From Siphonodentalium dalli (taxonomy: Eukaryota > Mollusca > Scaphopoda > Gadilida > Siphonodentaliidae): DNA of 64,000 nt. The stretch is from contig CP136065.1 of NCBI GenBank assembly GCA_032622095.1, forward strand, positions 117,595,195 through 117,659,194, read 5' to 3'. The translations under genes and the position numbers were made by a program. The notes under the pieces were generated by a model. The model made no database searches. It was not told the DNA's origin and worked only from the letters and a program-made list of their open reading frames with translations. The number at the start of each line of letters is the position of its first letter. Within the stretch, counting starts at the first letter, position 1. Positions 1 to 12,150 of the stretch are shown in pieces.

Positions 1-184
1 GAAGAAATTTATCAACTTAAAAGCTGACATATTATTTCGACTGAACTGTGTTGCAGACAAATAGCCAAAAAATATTCTGGCGCCATTCAAATTCGGCTGA
101 TTAACCCACATATATTTTCTTATACTCGTTGGTCATAAAACACCGACCATCGTTAATACATGGAATACAATGTCGTCATTTTAA
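1..184. other. Non-coding flank, nothing recognised
   Basis: AT-rich sequence with no open frame of note and no repeat that I can see. It ends where the palindromic element at 185 begins. Confidence 0.5.
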
Positions 185-319
185 TTAAGAAATGAATGTA
201 GTGTGTTTTATGGAAATGTACAGCGCTGTGTCCGCAGCGGTTCACATTACACTTGTTCCAATGACCATGCACAGTGATATAACACTCAATTAATCACTCA
301 AACTACATTCATTTCTTAT
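185..319. mobile_element. Palindromic MITE, copy 1 (TTAAGAAATGAATGTAGT family)
   Basis: The left end reads TTAAGAAATGAATGTAG and the right end (302-318) is its inverted complement, ACTACATTCATTTCTTA. The middle has a GC-rich apex, CGCTGTGTCCGCAGCGG, at about 223-240. The same termini recur at 46234-46395, so this is a family rather than a chance palindrome. It has no coding capacity. A length of about 135 bp and terminal inverted repeats fit a miniature inverted-repeat transposable element; the superfamily is not identifiable from the ends alone. Confidence 0.7.
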
Positions 320-405
320 ATCTATTTTAACTTCCTTATTAATTTCTACAAACTCGGCTTTTGAAATATGTCTATGGTTTGGATATTATACCATGTAGCA
401 CTATA

Positions 406-554
406 CAGTTGTCGCCCGTTGTCGAGGGAGACATTGAGATTTGTCACCCGCTCGAGAACGGAATGTCTCCCGAGGAGCGAAGCTCCGAATGAGACATTCT
501 GTTCTCGAGCGGGTGACAAATCTCAATGTCTCCCGAGAAGAAGGGCAACAACTG
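406..554. repeat. Long near-perfect palindrome with a GCGAAGC apex
   Basis: The stem runs from CAGTTGTCGCCC at 406 to GGGCAACAACTG ending at 554. Its arms include ATTGAGATTTGTCACCCGCT and the exact complement on the other side. The loop holds a second hairpin, GGAGCGAAGCTCC (475-487). Sequence beyond the core (about 380-578) still pairs loosely. Two short open frames cross it, one on each half of the stem, and are by-products of the palindrome. It is probably a MITE, but no second full copy is present to prove this. Confidence 0.7.
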
Positions 555-1367
555 TTTTGTTATCCGATTATACCACATAAAATAATCCTTGCCATCCACA
601 CGCACGATGTTGCACTGAGTCACGAGTGCTTTCTTTCCCGATCATGTATATTTTCAGTAACTACTTATCGTCCCATAGGATTTATGTTCCATAAACGATA
701 ATCAAGCTGTTACGCGTTTGATAATCTGCGTTTATTTACGATCATTTTGGTGGTCAAATCGTCAATATCGGTTCATGCAATGTAAACCAATAAGCCATAT
801 TGGTATGTTCTCGTCTTCTGCAATGTGGCATATTCAATGTCGTCTTGTGCGCGCGATGTTCATTTCACAACGGTCTTCCCCGAAAGCTATTGGGAAGTTG
901 TCAATTTCATTAATGTACATTCATATGTGTCAGTGCTCATGGCGATCCTCACATAAAATACTTCTATGATCACATTGCAGACATCGCGGGGGATAAGCGT
1001 ACAGTACCATTCATTCTCGACAAACGTATGCATTACGTTGTCTACCAGCGAACATTTATAACCAACCAACTTCAAAGGATCCTCTCTTTCAATCTTGCAC
1101 CATAATGTCGACATGAACAAATTGAATCACCGAGATGTTCCGATGTAAAAAGTAAATAATAACGCTTGTCCGATAAAAGTATCAAATTAAAAGTTCGAAT
1201 ATTAGTGTTCACTAAATATATGCAAATTAGCAAACACCACAACTGGTGTGTGTTGCGAATCCGTGGGGTATATAAGATCTATGATTTGTTTAGTACGTCG
1301 TAGTGATGTGAAATAGATGAGTTACTGCAGTGTGTGTTTGGAGATATTCTTGCAATATAACATCAGG
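555..1367. other. Non-coding, nothing recognised
   Basis: Mixed-composition sequence with small overlapping open frames on both strands, none resembling a known protein. No repeat was recognised. Confidence 0.4.
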
Positions 1368-1424
1368 CGGGCGACAAAAACAATGTATCCCGGGTCAGCG
1401 GGCGACAGTGTTATTTGTCGCCCG
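1368..1424. repeat. Short imperfect hairpin
   Basis: CGGGCGACAAA at the left end pairs with TTTGTCGCCCG at the right. A further CGGGCGACA sits inside. The GTCGCCC word is shared with the ends of the palindrome at 406-554, so this may be a remnant of the same element family. Confidence 0.45.
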
Positions 1425-1875
1425 GCACGTGGCAGCACATGGGCCAATCAGAACGGTGGGCAATAGGGAGGAGGATAACAATGTAATTTAGCCCAGTATT
1501 ATACCTGTGAATTGTCGATCGATTAGTCTGTGTCCACGCATTAAAAAAAAGAAGCTGTGTTAACGATATTCGACATTTAATCACGATTTGACGTCGGTTT
1601 GTGTTTTATTGGGACATAAGACGCATGAGCCAGTTGACCACTCGTTTTGGTCATAATTTAGAGTAGCACAGAGAATATGTAAACACGTATGGATTGTTAC
1701 AATATGGCTGCGTGAATAACCCAAACGGACAAAGAGGAAATAACTGTACTCCAATTTTGTAGTTATATTTAGCTTTTTCGTGCAAAGTGACGTAATCCTT
1801 CTTGAGAGAAGAACATTATGTCTGTTACTTACAAATACCTTACTCAAGCAAACTTTACAAAACATCGCTTTTTTT

Positions 1876-1950
1876 CTGACTGTCATATTTAACCACGGTC
1901 CTGACTGTCATATTTAACCACGGTCCTGACTGTCATATTTAACCACGGTT
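1876..1950. repeat. 25-bp tandem repeat, three copies
   Basis: Three consecutive copies of a 25-bp unit containing ACTGTCATATTTAACCACGG, starting at 1876, 1901 and 1926. They differ only at the last base. This is a recent minisatellite seed. Confidence 0.95.
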
Positions 1951-2411
1951 ATTAACTGTCCATGCATCTTTGAATGTCCTTTTTATCAATTGTATCGGTC
2001 TATTAGGGTACATTCACATGGTGGCAATTTTGCACTGTAAACTGCAATAATGTCATGATCGATGGTCGTTAACTAACAGTTTTGCCAACTGCAGACAAGC
2101 TCGTGCTCTGTCGCGACAGGTTTAAATGATATGGTGAAATCCCATCGGGCGATCGATCATTATTCCACATATTCCAAATATAAGTCCCGTGTTGTATATA
2201 TACTGTGCCATCCAGCTGATCTTGTTCGTTGATCTATTTTCAGGTGTTTACTATTGTCTAAATATGTCGCTCATCACACTATCATCATTCCTGAGTGTTT
2301 TTGTGGTTAACCTGACTTTTTACGGCACGAGAGCAGCTTCCAGTGTGCCTATGGTCATTAAACATGTGAGTAGTCCTGCACAAATGCATGTTTATTTCAC
2401 CTTCACATATC

Positions 2412-3235
2412 CAGGGTTCACGCTGTCGCTGGCCAAATTGGCCAATTTGTTTCGAAAATGGCCAGAGAAAATTTCATTTGCCAAACTTTTTGGCCATAAC
2501 ATTTCAAGGATATAGTCAGCAATCACTCAAGTTATCAGCAGATTTCCGTGAAACCCTTAATCGGTTAACAGTTAATCAGCAGTTAGATAATTTATTCTAT
2601 TGAAAGTCATACATCATATTGCTGTTTTCACAGACCTGTGGCTTACGCAAGCGGCCGACGCATGTTGTAAGACGCAACATTTCAAACCATATACCTATAT
2701 CACTGGGTATTCGGCTGACACAGTTAAACGCAACCGATTCCAAAAGTCAGCCACAACCCCAGTGATATATGTATGATTTGAAACGTTGCGCCTATATACG
2801 ATAGCCGCATGCGTTGGCCGCATGCAACAGCCGCAGGTCTGTGAAAGCAGTCTAACGTATCAAAACAACGACGATTAGCTGCTAGAACTGTGTACTTTCT
2901 TAATCATGAGACAATACTTCACTACTTTGTGGTCTCAAAATAAGACAACGTAGGCAAATCAGTTATGTTAATTTACGTTGCCAGCTAAACCTATTTATGT
3001 TTTTTTTCGGTTGCCATCCGTGCACATTTCGTTTATCCCTTTTGTCCAATTAGATATTAATCAGTTGTATTTTTTTTTAGCGATTCTTTATATTTTTGTT
3101 TTGGTTTCGTGTTTCTCGATGATATCTGTTAGTATTATAATTTGGCCAAAATGTTTCTGAAAAATGGCCAAAACAATTGAGAAATGGCCGTAACATTGCA
3201 TGGCTAATATTATTTTGAGGTCAGCGTGAACCCTG
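2412..3235. mobile_element. hAT-like non-autonomous element
   Basis: The ends are inverted complements: CAGGGTTCACGCTG from 2412 and CAGCGTGAACCCTG ending at 3235. Both subterminal regions carry repeated TGGCCA/GGCCAAA words in opposite orientation. CAGGG...CCCTG ends with short subterminal repeats are typical of hAT elements. The flanks CACATATC and CACCCAGC agree at only 5 of 8 positions, so the target duplication is weak. No transposase is present. A separate palindrome (2622-2850) is nested inside. Confidence 0.6.
2622..2850. mobile_element. Palindromic element nested in the hAT-like element
   Basis: CTGTTTTCACAGACCTGTGG at the left pairs with CCGCAGGTCTGTGAAAGCAG at the right. Pairing continues inward through GCGGCC...GCATG and ACATTTCAAA...CCTATATCACTGGG against its complement. 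It is about 229 bp with no coding capacity. It interrupts the 2412-3235 element, so it inserted later. Confidence 0.65.
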
Positions 3236-5970
3236 CACCCAGCATTTCAGAACACACCTGGCGAATGCTCAGAATACTTTGTTCTATATAACTTCTGGAT
3301 ATTCGTGACTTTTAGATGTCAGTTTGTCCAGCTATAAATAGAGTCCCAATCAGCTAAAAGTTAGCAATATATATATAATTCTAAATTAATTCCCGTCAAC
3401 GGTTCCCACAGCGGTGGAGTATAATAGTGTGGTCATTGAAGCAGAATTTGGGGAACAACCCGGAAGAAATTGGATACAAGCTGATTTTCATGTCATTCGA
3501 CGCGGAAAAGCCTCAAGAAACAAATATCAAAAATCCGCTTTGGGGAAACTTTGTTATCCAATATGGCGTCCAAAATGGTTGTCTATACTAAATCAGTTAT
3601 CGAAATAAGTCATTATACAATATATTGTGGCATCGGAATTACGTCGGTTTTCCAGTGTGTGTGAATTAGAGTACGGAAGCGAATAGAGTGGCGGGGACAG
3701 AAAATAATACAATCGTGGCCATGATATGGCTGTCAAATTGTCGCCACTCCAAGCCATACCACGAAGAAGGCATTATATTGGATAACCACATATGAGTGGA
3801 AATACGTATTGCTAATATTCAAGTCGGTTGTGAAATATCTTTATCGGTATACACAGATCATTAAAACAGATCGTCTGAAGGAGTTATCGATCACTGCAAC
3901 GCAAGTCAAACCATCACTGATTTACATCTTGAAAGTTTGGGTGTTCTGCTTATCCAACATCCAACTGTCCGGCCAAAACTAATAATTCCGGGCATTCTAT
4001 ATAATATTAATGCTCATGCTGCCACCAAACCGGTTCTTAGTATAGACAATTTTGTTCAAATTACTTCAGTCGCTAGTGTTTTCAGTCTATTTTTTTTGTG
4101 TGTAGATTTAACAGTTGCATGAGACGCTTCGCTTGCTCTCTCGTGAGATACATTAGAGATAATTCTACATATCTAATCACGTTTCTCTTATACTCTGCAA
4201 TCATTTTTCCTCGCATAACTCGAGAGTTTGTTCACTCTTATTGGACTACGTGTTCAATTTTGCACAAAACGTGATTTTAATTCGATATTGTCCATTTTGG
4301 CGGCCATTTTGGGACAGACATTCTATACAGACATACGACTAAGCATTGTCTGTGTATATTTCAATTTATTACAAACCTGGCATTAATTGGAGCGCCTATC
4401 GCAGAAATTCAGCATTTTCCGATAACAAAAGCCATTATGGACGCCTTCTTGGATCCTGAATGCTCCAATGATCGGATTTTTGCTGATTTTGGATTTGTTG
4501 TTCCTGGTGTTTTGTCCGCGTCGAATAACACAAAAATCACCTTGTATCCTAATTATTCCTCGTTCAACTGTTCCACGACCACACTATAAGGAACATCTTG
4601 TTATATACGGATATCACATAGTTTTGCTACATATCGTGAGATGGTCCTTATTATTATATACCATCAATTCACACAGGGTCATACAGTCTTTTGATGTGAT
4701 GAAGCGCCATTACGTATTAGATAGTAGTTTTGACCATTGCCCGGCAAGAGAACTATCGTCCGAGCTGTAGTCTATTTTTCGCATGGCAACGTCACAATCT
4801 GGCGCGAGGCAGAATGATCACGAGGCCAGAATTATGCGAACTATAGTCCGGGCTATAGTCTTTGAACTATTTATCTGCCTGCTGGTGTCACGGTTGGCAC
4901 GGGACGATAATTTTGTCATATATATAAAACATATTTACTGCATTTGGGGTGGAATCGCGAGCGCTATATTCCTTCGATTGTGTCTTCTGAACAGCAATAT
5001 GACTATTGACCCCGGCCTGCTTATACTGCTCAAAAGATACCACCTCGGGAAAAAATAGATATCGCTATTCCACACAAGGTGGTCAATATGTGTATACTGT
5101 AAGCTTGACGTCCAAAACTCAATTTGCCAGAAATGAGTGCATGTTGTTCTGATAATTTACTATCTACTGTCTGTCGATAATGGTCATTTCCCACAGCCAA
5201 CTGTCCTGGTGTGTACGTTGCATAGAGAGCTTGCATGATTCCATTTATTTTAATGTGCACATCATTTATTACGACAGTCACTGGCACCGATGAGAATTAA
5301 TGAACATATTACTGCTCGGTCTTATTTTAATGTGCACACTAGTTTACTAATCGAACTGTGCTTAGCGAATGATAAAACTTATAAGTTTGAAGTACTAATA
5401 GTCAATTCAGCTCTTGGTGGCAACGTGAGGATCACCAGAGGCAACCCACGACGCATAGATGACAACCAACCAAGCTCTATAGTTCGAATACATGTAAATG
5501 CCGGTAAAATAAATAAACCGACACTTTGCCATTTTATTTAGTAATTTAACTGAAAACATATTTTATTCCGGCGGATCTACATTTTTCTCTATATGGCTAT
5601 ATCCAAAAGATTCTAGAGCATGGATAAAATATAACTATGAAATCTTTTAGCCACCATTAGTTATATACGTATATACGTAAAGACTTCAATCCCAAACCTA
5701 ATGCTAACGTAACCTAACGCTGGGCTTGAGTGTGTATCATTTGCACCCACATATATATATATATTCAATATATCATATACAGTTGACATTGTAGATCAAC
5801 TACTAGCTGCTTGTTATCCTAATCTAATTTGATGTATATGACAACTTATTGACAAGAGGATACGCATACACATATTCGATGTTATATTTTAATTGATGGA
5901 TAGTTCCCGCCATTTCTTGATTTCACAACAATGATCTATTGAGTCGAGACATTGTGCAAAAACACAGCAT
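3236..5970. other. Non-coding, nothing strong
   Basis: About 2.7 kb with only short open frames, none recognisable. A small inverted pair flanks 3550-3780 (TTATCCAATAT against ATATTGGATAA). Isolated ATGGCGTCC and TTGGCGGCCATTTTGG words at 3560 and 4296 resemble the motif of the inverted repeat that follows. Confidence 0.4.
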
Positions 5971-6104
5971 TTAGTCCAGGAGATATTGGTCAAACTCTGC
6001 ACCCCCCCCCAGGACTCAACTTCACCCCACTAATTTTCTTCCTTAAGGTCTCCTATAATTTTTTTCACTTGTTAACAAGAAAAAAAAGTGGCCGCAGAGA
6101 CTCC

Positions 6105-7170
6105 AGACAAGATGGCGTCCATCATGGCGGCCATTTTTTTTGAATGCACCATGTCTCTTTGATCGCCGTTATAGTAAAGATGATGTCACATGCGGTCTTG
6201 TTTTCAGCTCGATTCGTTATGCTAATATACAGCCCTTACAAATTAGCCAAAAATCCGACACCAGAATCCAATATGGCGGCCAAGATGGCCGCCGAAATGT
6301 GAAAATATGCTATTTTTCTGACATGTTACCATCTTTCGTTTGTCTCTGTGGGAAAATATTGGCATCTTTGCGTCATGTTATACATTTATCATATAGAGGA
6401 GTCATTTTCGACCACATGGGGACCATAATATACATTCATTGCGGGATATTTTTGTCCGATATCACGTTTTCCCAAATGCCGGTATAATAGGTCAAAGCCG
6501 AATCTACGTTAATAACGCGATGTAATGTTTCGAATCAATGAATGTTATTGCTATTATAACAACACCCATGCATATATATGTGCAGGAGATACTCGAGCTA
6601 TGATTCCTCTTATACCTGAGTTGAGGAATATTTACCCAAATCCAAGATGGCGGCCAAAATGGCCACCAGAAATAAAAAATCGTCGAAAATCGCCGATTTT
6701 AACATCAGTGAGCATTATTGTCATGAAAACTCCACACCTGCTTACTATTGTGAGTTGGAAACACTTAGGCGATTAACTTTCCTTGTACCATATCCAAATA
6801 AAAGTACCCCAAATCCAAAATGGCGCCCACAATGGGGGACAGATTTTGAAAAATCACCGAAATTCCCTCATATTCACATCATTGGGCATTATTGTCGAGA
6901 CAACTCCATCCATGCGTACAGTTGAGTTGGAAATACTGAGGTGAAGTAATTACCTTAAATCTCAAGCAAGAAATGGTTTTCCATATCGCAGATGGCGGCC
7001 AAAATGGCGACCGAAATTTGAAAATACGCCTACATTCCTTTACTTTCTTAGGATGGGCGTTATTGTTTCGCGATTTCTAGCCACCATTACATGTTGATAT
7101 GTATGAATTATTCATTAGGGTTTGGCAAGTGATACTCACAGTCAATATGGCGGCCAAACTGGCGGCCATA
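6105..7170. repeat. ATGGCGGCC repeat cluster, left arm
   Basis: At least six paired ATGGCGGCC/AAAATGGC words, at about 6109, 6271, 6643, 6821, 6990 and 7145. Several read AAGATGGCGGC. They lie 110-370 bp apart in the outer arm and mirror those on the right. Confidence 0.85.
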
Positions 7171-7389
7171 AATTGAAAAGAAGCCGATATTATCACATAC
7201 TAATTTCAACTTTTTGTCATAATATCGATTTGTATAGACGAAACGGTACATACTATAAGCCATATATTAGTTCCAATGTAAGTCGTAGCCTTTTGAACTG
7301 ATGAAAACCCACAATCGCGATGTGGCATTTCAAAATCCATTCTCCACTAAGGGCTCATACTGGCCGTAACCGTATATAGGTGCGCCGAA

Positions 7390-8110
7390 TAGTCATATTA
7401 TGACTTCCAAGAATAAAAAAACAGTACCTGAGCTTATTCTGAATTGCCACATTCAGCATTATCTAGACCCGTTTCCGTCTCTTCGTCAGATTAATCTATC
7501 TCACTCACAACAACAGTTTACTACACTTCTTTGTAGAAGGGTGCCACTAATCGGAATGTTTCAAACAATACATATGCCGGTGTCCAGCTCACGTGTTTGT
7601 TTCGAAAGCTTGGAATTCTTAGCGAGCTTCATTCGTGGTATAGCTTATGGTATAATTCAGATGCTACATATGGGGTATAGGCATCATCTTGTGCGATACA
7701 CTAGAAAGGTATCCGGTCGATGCGTATACTAGCTTTCAGAAGGACCTATCTATCTGCGTGTTGTCAGCTTTGGTTGCCCAATGGGGATAACAACGTGTAC
7801 ACCTGGTGATCTTCCCAAACAGCTACTTCCCAATATATGGTTCATCAATTCGCATACTCATCTAATGCACTGACGTACCCGGACAACTTCTGAATATGGC
7901 TTCGAGTGTTGAAAGCCCGACATTTGACGGATGCATTTCTGCTAAGGCGTAGAAGACCATAATGCATAATATACCTAAACTCCTTGAACATGATCATAAG
8001 AACAAGCTTGTTATGTTTTAGATTCAGACAGGATCTCATGTGTGGCTTTGCTTTCCTTGTATGCTAAGATTGTATGTTCCCATCCGTTTGGAAGCCGTTC
8101 TTAAACAGCT
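7390..8110 (-). pseudogene. Decayed protein-like sequence, left inner arm
   Basis: Read on the minus strand, this pairs with 8620-9380 on the plus strand at a diverged level. Both keep protein-like similarity: a shared TIRRTY stretch, an SD-E-E/SDKE segment, and a longer segment (7845-8039) ending SGYVSALDEYAN that matches LSTYANTFAEFVS on the right. Several in-frame stops and frame changes mark it as a pseudogene. I do not recognise the family. Confidence 0.35.
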
Positions 8111-8619
8111 GGACCAGGCGTGTGCCATTGGCTACTGCTGTATAAGCCCCACCAAGACAGGAGTATAGTCTTAAAGGCGATACCTTTGATAGTTTGATAT
8201 GTCATACTCACGCTGGGTGGTATGGTTCAAGAAAGTACAAATGCTCTTGCATTCAGTTCAACAAACGTTGGTACACCAAGTGATTTCTTGGTAACATCAC
8301 CATTGCGAACATTTTCCTGCATGAGACATTAACTGCTATATTATAAAGTTATATATATAAAGCTATATGACCATAAAGGTCGCGCTTCCCAACGTCCACA
8401 GCCATTGCCATCGAGACTGTAAATTGTTCTTTAAATACATAATGAAATAAATGCACCACAGTTCCTGAAATTTTCTTGAATAATATCGCCAACATAATAA
8501 CACTAACACTGAGAGAGGATAACAAAAAACGCATACATTCATGCTATAAAGACATTATCCTTCAGTCCATCCGACTGTTTTGAGGGAGGCTAGCATAGTA
8601 TTATCCAGACAAAAATGTA
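8111..8619. other. Spacer between inverted arms
   Basis: About 0.5 kb of AT-rich sequence between the two arms. No repeat or open frame was recognised. Confidence 0.5.
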
Positions 8620-9426
8620 CGTAGTTGAATCAGAAAGGCTTCGAAACGGATGTGGAAATACAATCTTACCATACCAAATAAAACCGACACGCATGACATT
8701 CTATATCTTAAACATGCACCAGGTGTAGGGGTGGTGTATACCGTGGCCCATTTCATTCCCACTATCATGGCGCATGTCCATAAACTAGCACCGCGAGCAT
8801 TGGTTCTCTCTGCTGGGAGATATTCGACGAGACAAATGCGGGGCGTCACACAGGTTGCTTCGGATCATGGTCAAGAAGTGTGGTAGTCTGTACACTATGG
8901 TCTTCTCCTTAGCAGATAGACATCTGCCCAAGGGAATGAGACAGCTAGCAACCTTCGAAACACTGTCGAAGTTGTCCACATATGCCAATACGTTCGCTGA
9001 GTTTGTGAGTTGACGAACCATCTATTGGGAAGTGACTAGCTAACTGGTTCGCCAGGTGTACATGTCGTTATCCCCATGGGGTATGAGACACATACATAGA
9101 GATGACCTTCTGTAAGCTTGTATACTCATCGGTCATATGCCTTCATAGTTCAAGATGACGCACAAATATCACATTGAGCAAATATTTAAAATCGTAAGCT
9201 AGACACCGGAAAATGAATTGTTTGAAACGTTATGATTAGAGGGACCCTACTCCCAGGAAGTGGTGAATACTTTGTCGGTGTGAGCTACCTAAATTTATCA
9301 GACAAAGAAATGGAAGCTGGTCCATATAACTATGGACGTGACGTGGCAAATCAGAATCTGTTATCAGGTAATTGTTCTGATATAACTATTCGGCGCACCT
9401 ACGCTTACGGCCATTATCGGCGCTAA
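8620..9426 (+). pseudogene. Decayed protein-like sequence, right inner arm
   Basis: Reads outward on the plus strand. A piece near 8865-9014 ends LSTYANTFAEFVS and then a stop. A second open piece (9232-9426) contains GEYFVGVSYLNLSDKEMEAG and TIRRTYAYGHYRR before its stop. The mirrored left arm keeps related residues in the same order but has stops. This suggests two copies of one former gene facing outward from the centre. The product is unknown, and the copies are broken by stops and indels. Confidence 0.35.
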
Positions 9427-9794
9427 GTGGAGAATGGATTTCGAAATGCCACATCGCGATATTAATTGTGGTTTTCATCTTTCCAGAAGGATACGAGCTA
9501 TGTTATGCATTTTGATACCTTCAAGTTGAACTGGTAGATGGTGTATGTACAGTTTCGTCCATACATACCGATATTATGACAAAAAGTTGAAATTAAGATG
9601 TGAAAATATCGATTTCTTTTCAAATTGTAGCCGCCAATTTAGCAACGATATTGGCTGTGAGTATCAATTCCCAAACCCTAATGAATACTTCATGTCACTA
9701 TTCCATATCAACATGTAATGGTGGATATAAATCGCGAAACAATAACGCCCATCGTAAGAAAGTAAAGGAATGTAGACTTGTTTTCAAATTTCGG

Positions 9795-10680
9795 GCGCCA
9801 TTTTGGCCGCCATCTACGATTTGGAAAACAATTTCTTGCATGAGATGTAAGGTAATAACTTCACCTCAGTATTTCCAACTCAACTGTAAGCATGGGTGGA
9901 GTTGTCTCGACAATAATGCCCAATGATGTGAATATGAGGGAATTTCGGTGATTTTTCAAAATCTGTCCGCCATTGTGGGCGCCATTTTGGATTTGGGGTA
10001 CTTTTATTTGGATATGGTACAAGGAAAGTTAATCGCCTAAGTGTTTCCAACTCACAATAGTAAGCAGGTGTGGAGTTTTCATGACAATAATGCTCACTGA
10101 TGTTAAAATCGGCGATTTTCGGCGATTTTTTATTTCTGGTGGCCATTTTGGCCGCCATCTTGGATTTGGGTAAATATAACTCAACTCAGGTATAAGAGGA
10201 ATCATAGCTCGAGTATCTCCTGCACATATATATGCATGGGTGTTGTTATAATAGCAATAACATTCATTGAATCGAAACATTACATCGCGTTATTAACGTA
10301 GATTCGGCTTTGACCTATTATACCGGCATTTGGGAAAACGTGAATGTATATTATGGTCCCCATGTGGTCGAAAATGACTCCTCTATATGATAAATGTATA
10401 ACATGACGCAAAGATGCCAACATTTTCCCACAGAGACAAACGAAAGGTGGTAACATGTCAGAAAAATAGCATATTTTCACATTTCGGCGGCCATCTTGGC
10501 CGCCATATTGGATTCTGGTGTCGGATTTTTGGCTAATTTGTAAGGGCTGTATATTAGCATAACGAATCGAGCTGAAAACAAGACCGCATGTGACATCATC
10601 TTTACTATAACGGCGATCGAAGAGACATGGTGCATTTAAAAAAAATGGCCGCCATGATGGACGCCATCTTGTCTAGAGTC
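9795..10680. repeat. ATGGCGGCC repeat cluster, right arm
   Basis: Mirror image of the left cluster. GGCCGCCAT/GCGCCATTTTGG words occur at about 9798, 9970, 10140, 10484 and 10646. The sixth left-hand site (7145) has decayed here at about 9630, within the diverged part. Confidence 0.85.
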
Positions 10681-10815
10681 TCTGCGGCCAGTTTTTTTTT
10701 CTTGTTAACAAGTGAAAAAAATTATAGGAGACCTTAAGGAAGAAAATTAGTGGGGTGAAGTTGAGTCCTGGGGGGGGGGGGGGGTGCAGAGGTTGACCAA
10801 TATCTCCTGGACTAA

Positions 10816-11850
10816 TTGTTGGAAGATATATTTATAAAAGATGAAACAAGATAGTGATAAAAAAAATTGAAGTATTCTCTCAGGGCGTGCATTTTAATGA
10901 TAAAATTGTATAATTATATGTAACAATATATAAAGTCATCTCATAACACGACACATAATTACTAAATATAGTGTCATGTAAGCGGGATAAGTTTTAGCAC
11001 TAACTTTCATTTGGCGTCATGATTTTTCACTTTTAGTTCAAAGTTGCACGTTTATCTGCGGCCATTGATATTTTCGACGCGGTATTTGTCATTAAATCCC
11101 ACGTTTCCTTGTTGTTTCCTCCCCTCCTGGGGTTCACGATAACTCGCCACCGAAGGTACAATTCAAATATTCCGAATGTATTGAAATTCCATTCAGTTGT
11201 TAATAAATTAGAATTCCAACAAGTCGTTAGCCATGAAACCGTGTGAACTGATGAAAACGCAATAACATATACGTGAAATTAATTGCGAATCTCATCTTAT
11301 CTCCATTAATTTATACAATTTTGGCGAAATAACATTTTGAAAGCGCATCTGAGCGGATCTTTATTTGTGATTTTTTTGACACCAATCTCTCAGTATAACG
11401 GTATAATCTTCCTTCGTGGTCGTTTGATAACAGTTTTATTAGGACATCACACGTGTTATATCCTCATTCTCGGTCGGAAGGCCACCAAAACTGTTGAAGT
11501 ATACACACAGGGCATCTGCATGCAGTTTCAATAGTAACGTAAGAAAAGGCGATAGTAGTATAGATGACAGTTCGGTCGGTGAGTCGCGATGTAACAACCA
11601 GAGGATGACCACGGATATATGACAATATATATATACAATTTTAAAAGATGTATTCAGGGATCTAGACACTTCCATGATCAATTCCGACTTCTCACTGAAA
11701 GTACACAATTTAAAAGATATCGATTTCAACTTATAAATTATAGACTCCCTTATTTGTGAGCCTTTATTCAGCGTCGGAGGGCCCCTGTGTGCACTTTGCG
11801 CACATTCTGATCTTAGACAGAGTCGGCTCATTTGTGCGCTTCGCGCACAT
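10816..11850. other. Non-coding, nothing strong
   Basis: No recognised gene. Near its end, GTGCGCTTCGCGCAC (about 11814-11828) forms a short perfect hairpin, and a related GTGCACTTTGCGCAC lies at about 11790. Confidence 0.4.
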
Positions 11851-11989
11851 TTTGATAGTTTAAAGAGTTTTTTTTTTGTTTTTTTTTACTTCAATTTTTT
11901 TTTTTTAGATTGAGCTCCTTGCTCAGATTTCACAGTTTTATTTTATTTTTTATTATTTTTTTAATTAAATTCTTTTAGATCAAAATTTT

Positions 11990-12150
11990 GAGAAAAAAAA
12001 TAACGCCGTTATAACCTCCGACAGGGTAACCTGAGTCACCACACCAAATTTGGTTGAATCGGTCCAGGTGTCTTGGAGTAAAATCCGGACACACACACAC
12101 ACTCACACAAATATACTTAATATAATATAATATAACATACTCGTATTTCA
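11990..12150 (+). mobile_element. Possible retroposon 3' tail
   Basis: A T-rich stretch (11860-11970) precedes sequence with CACCAAATTTGGTTGAATCG and GGTCCAGGTGTC, then a CA-rich run and an AATAT-type simple tail (12117-12135). This order resembles the 3' end of RTE-type LINEs or SINEs derived from them, as I know them from other animals. There is no coding sequence, so the assignment is tentative. Confidence 0.35.

Larger units (their letters stand above)
5971..10815. mobile_element. 4.8-kb inverted repeat (foldback-like element)
   Basis: The left end TTAGTCCAGGAGATA (5971) is matched exactly by TATCTCCTGGACTAA ending at 10815. The arms run to about 8110 on the left and start at about 8620 on the right, leaving a spacer near 0.5 kb. 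The outer 1 kb or so of each arm is almost identical: the translated stretches 6525-6925 and 9880-10280 differ at only a few residues. The inner 1 kb is clearly homologous but diverged and carries indels, including about 130 bp present only on the right. The flanks show no clear target duplication. Very long inverted arms with internal short repeats are typical of foldback-type elements, but no transposase is recognisable. An inverted duplication of unknown origin is the alternative. Confidence 0.8.

Noticed and set aside
6525-6925. Open frames in the left arm that are repeated in the right arm
   Set aside because: Identical peptides on the two arms follow from the inverted repeat, and the frames run through the ATGGCGGCC words, so they are not evidence of selection on a protein.
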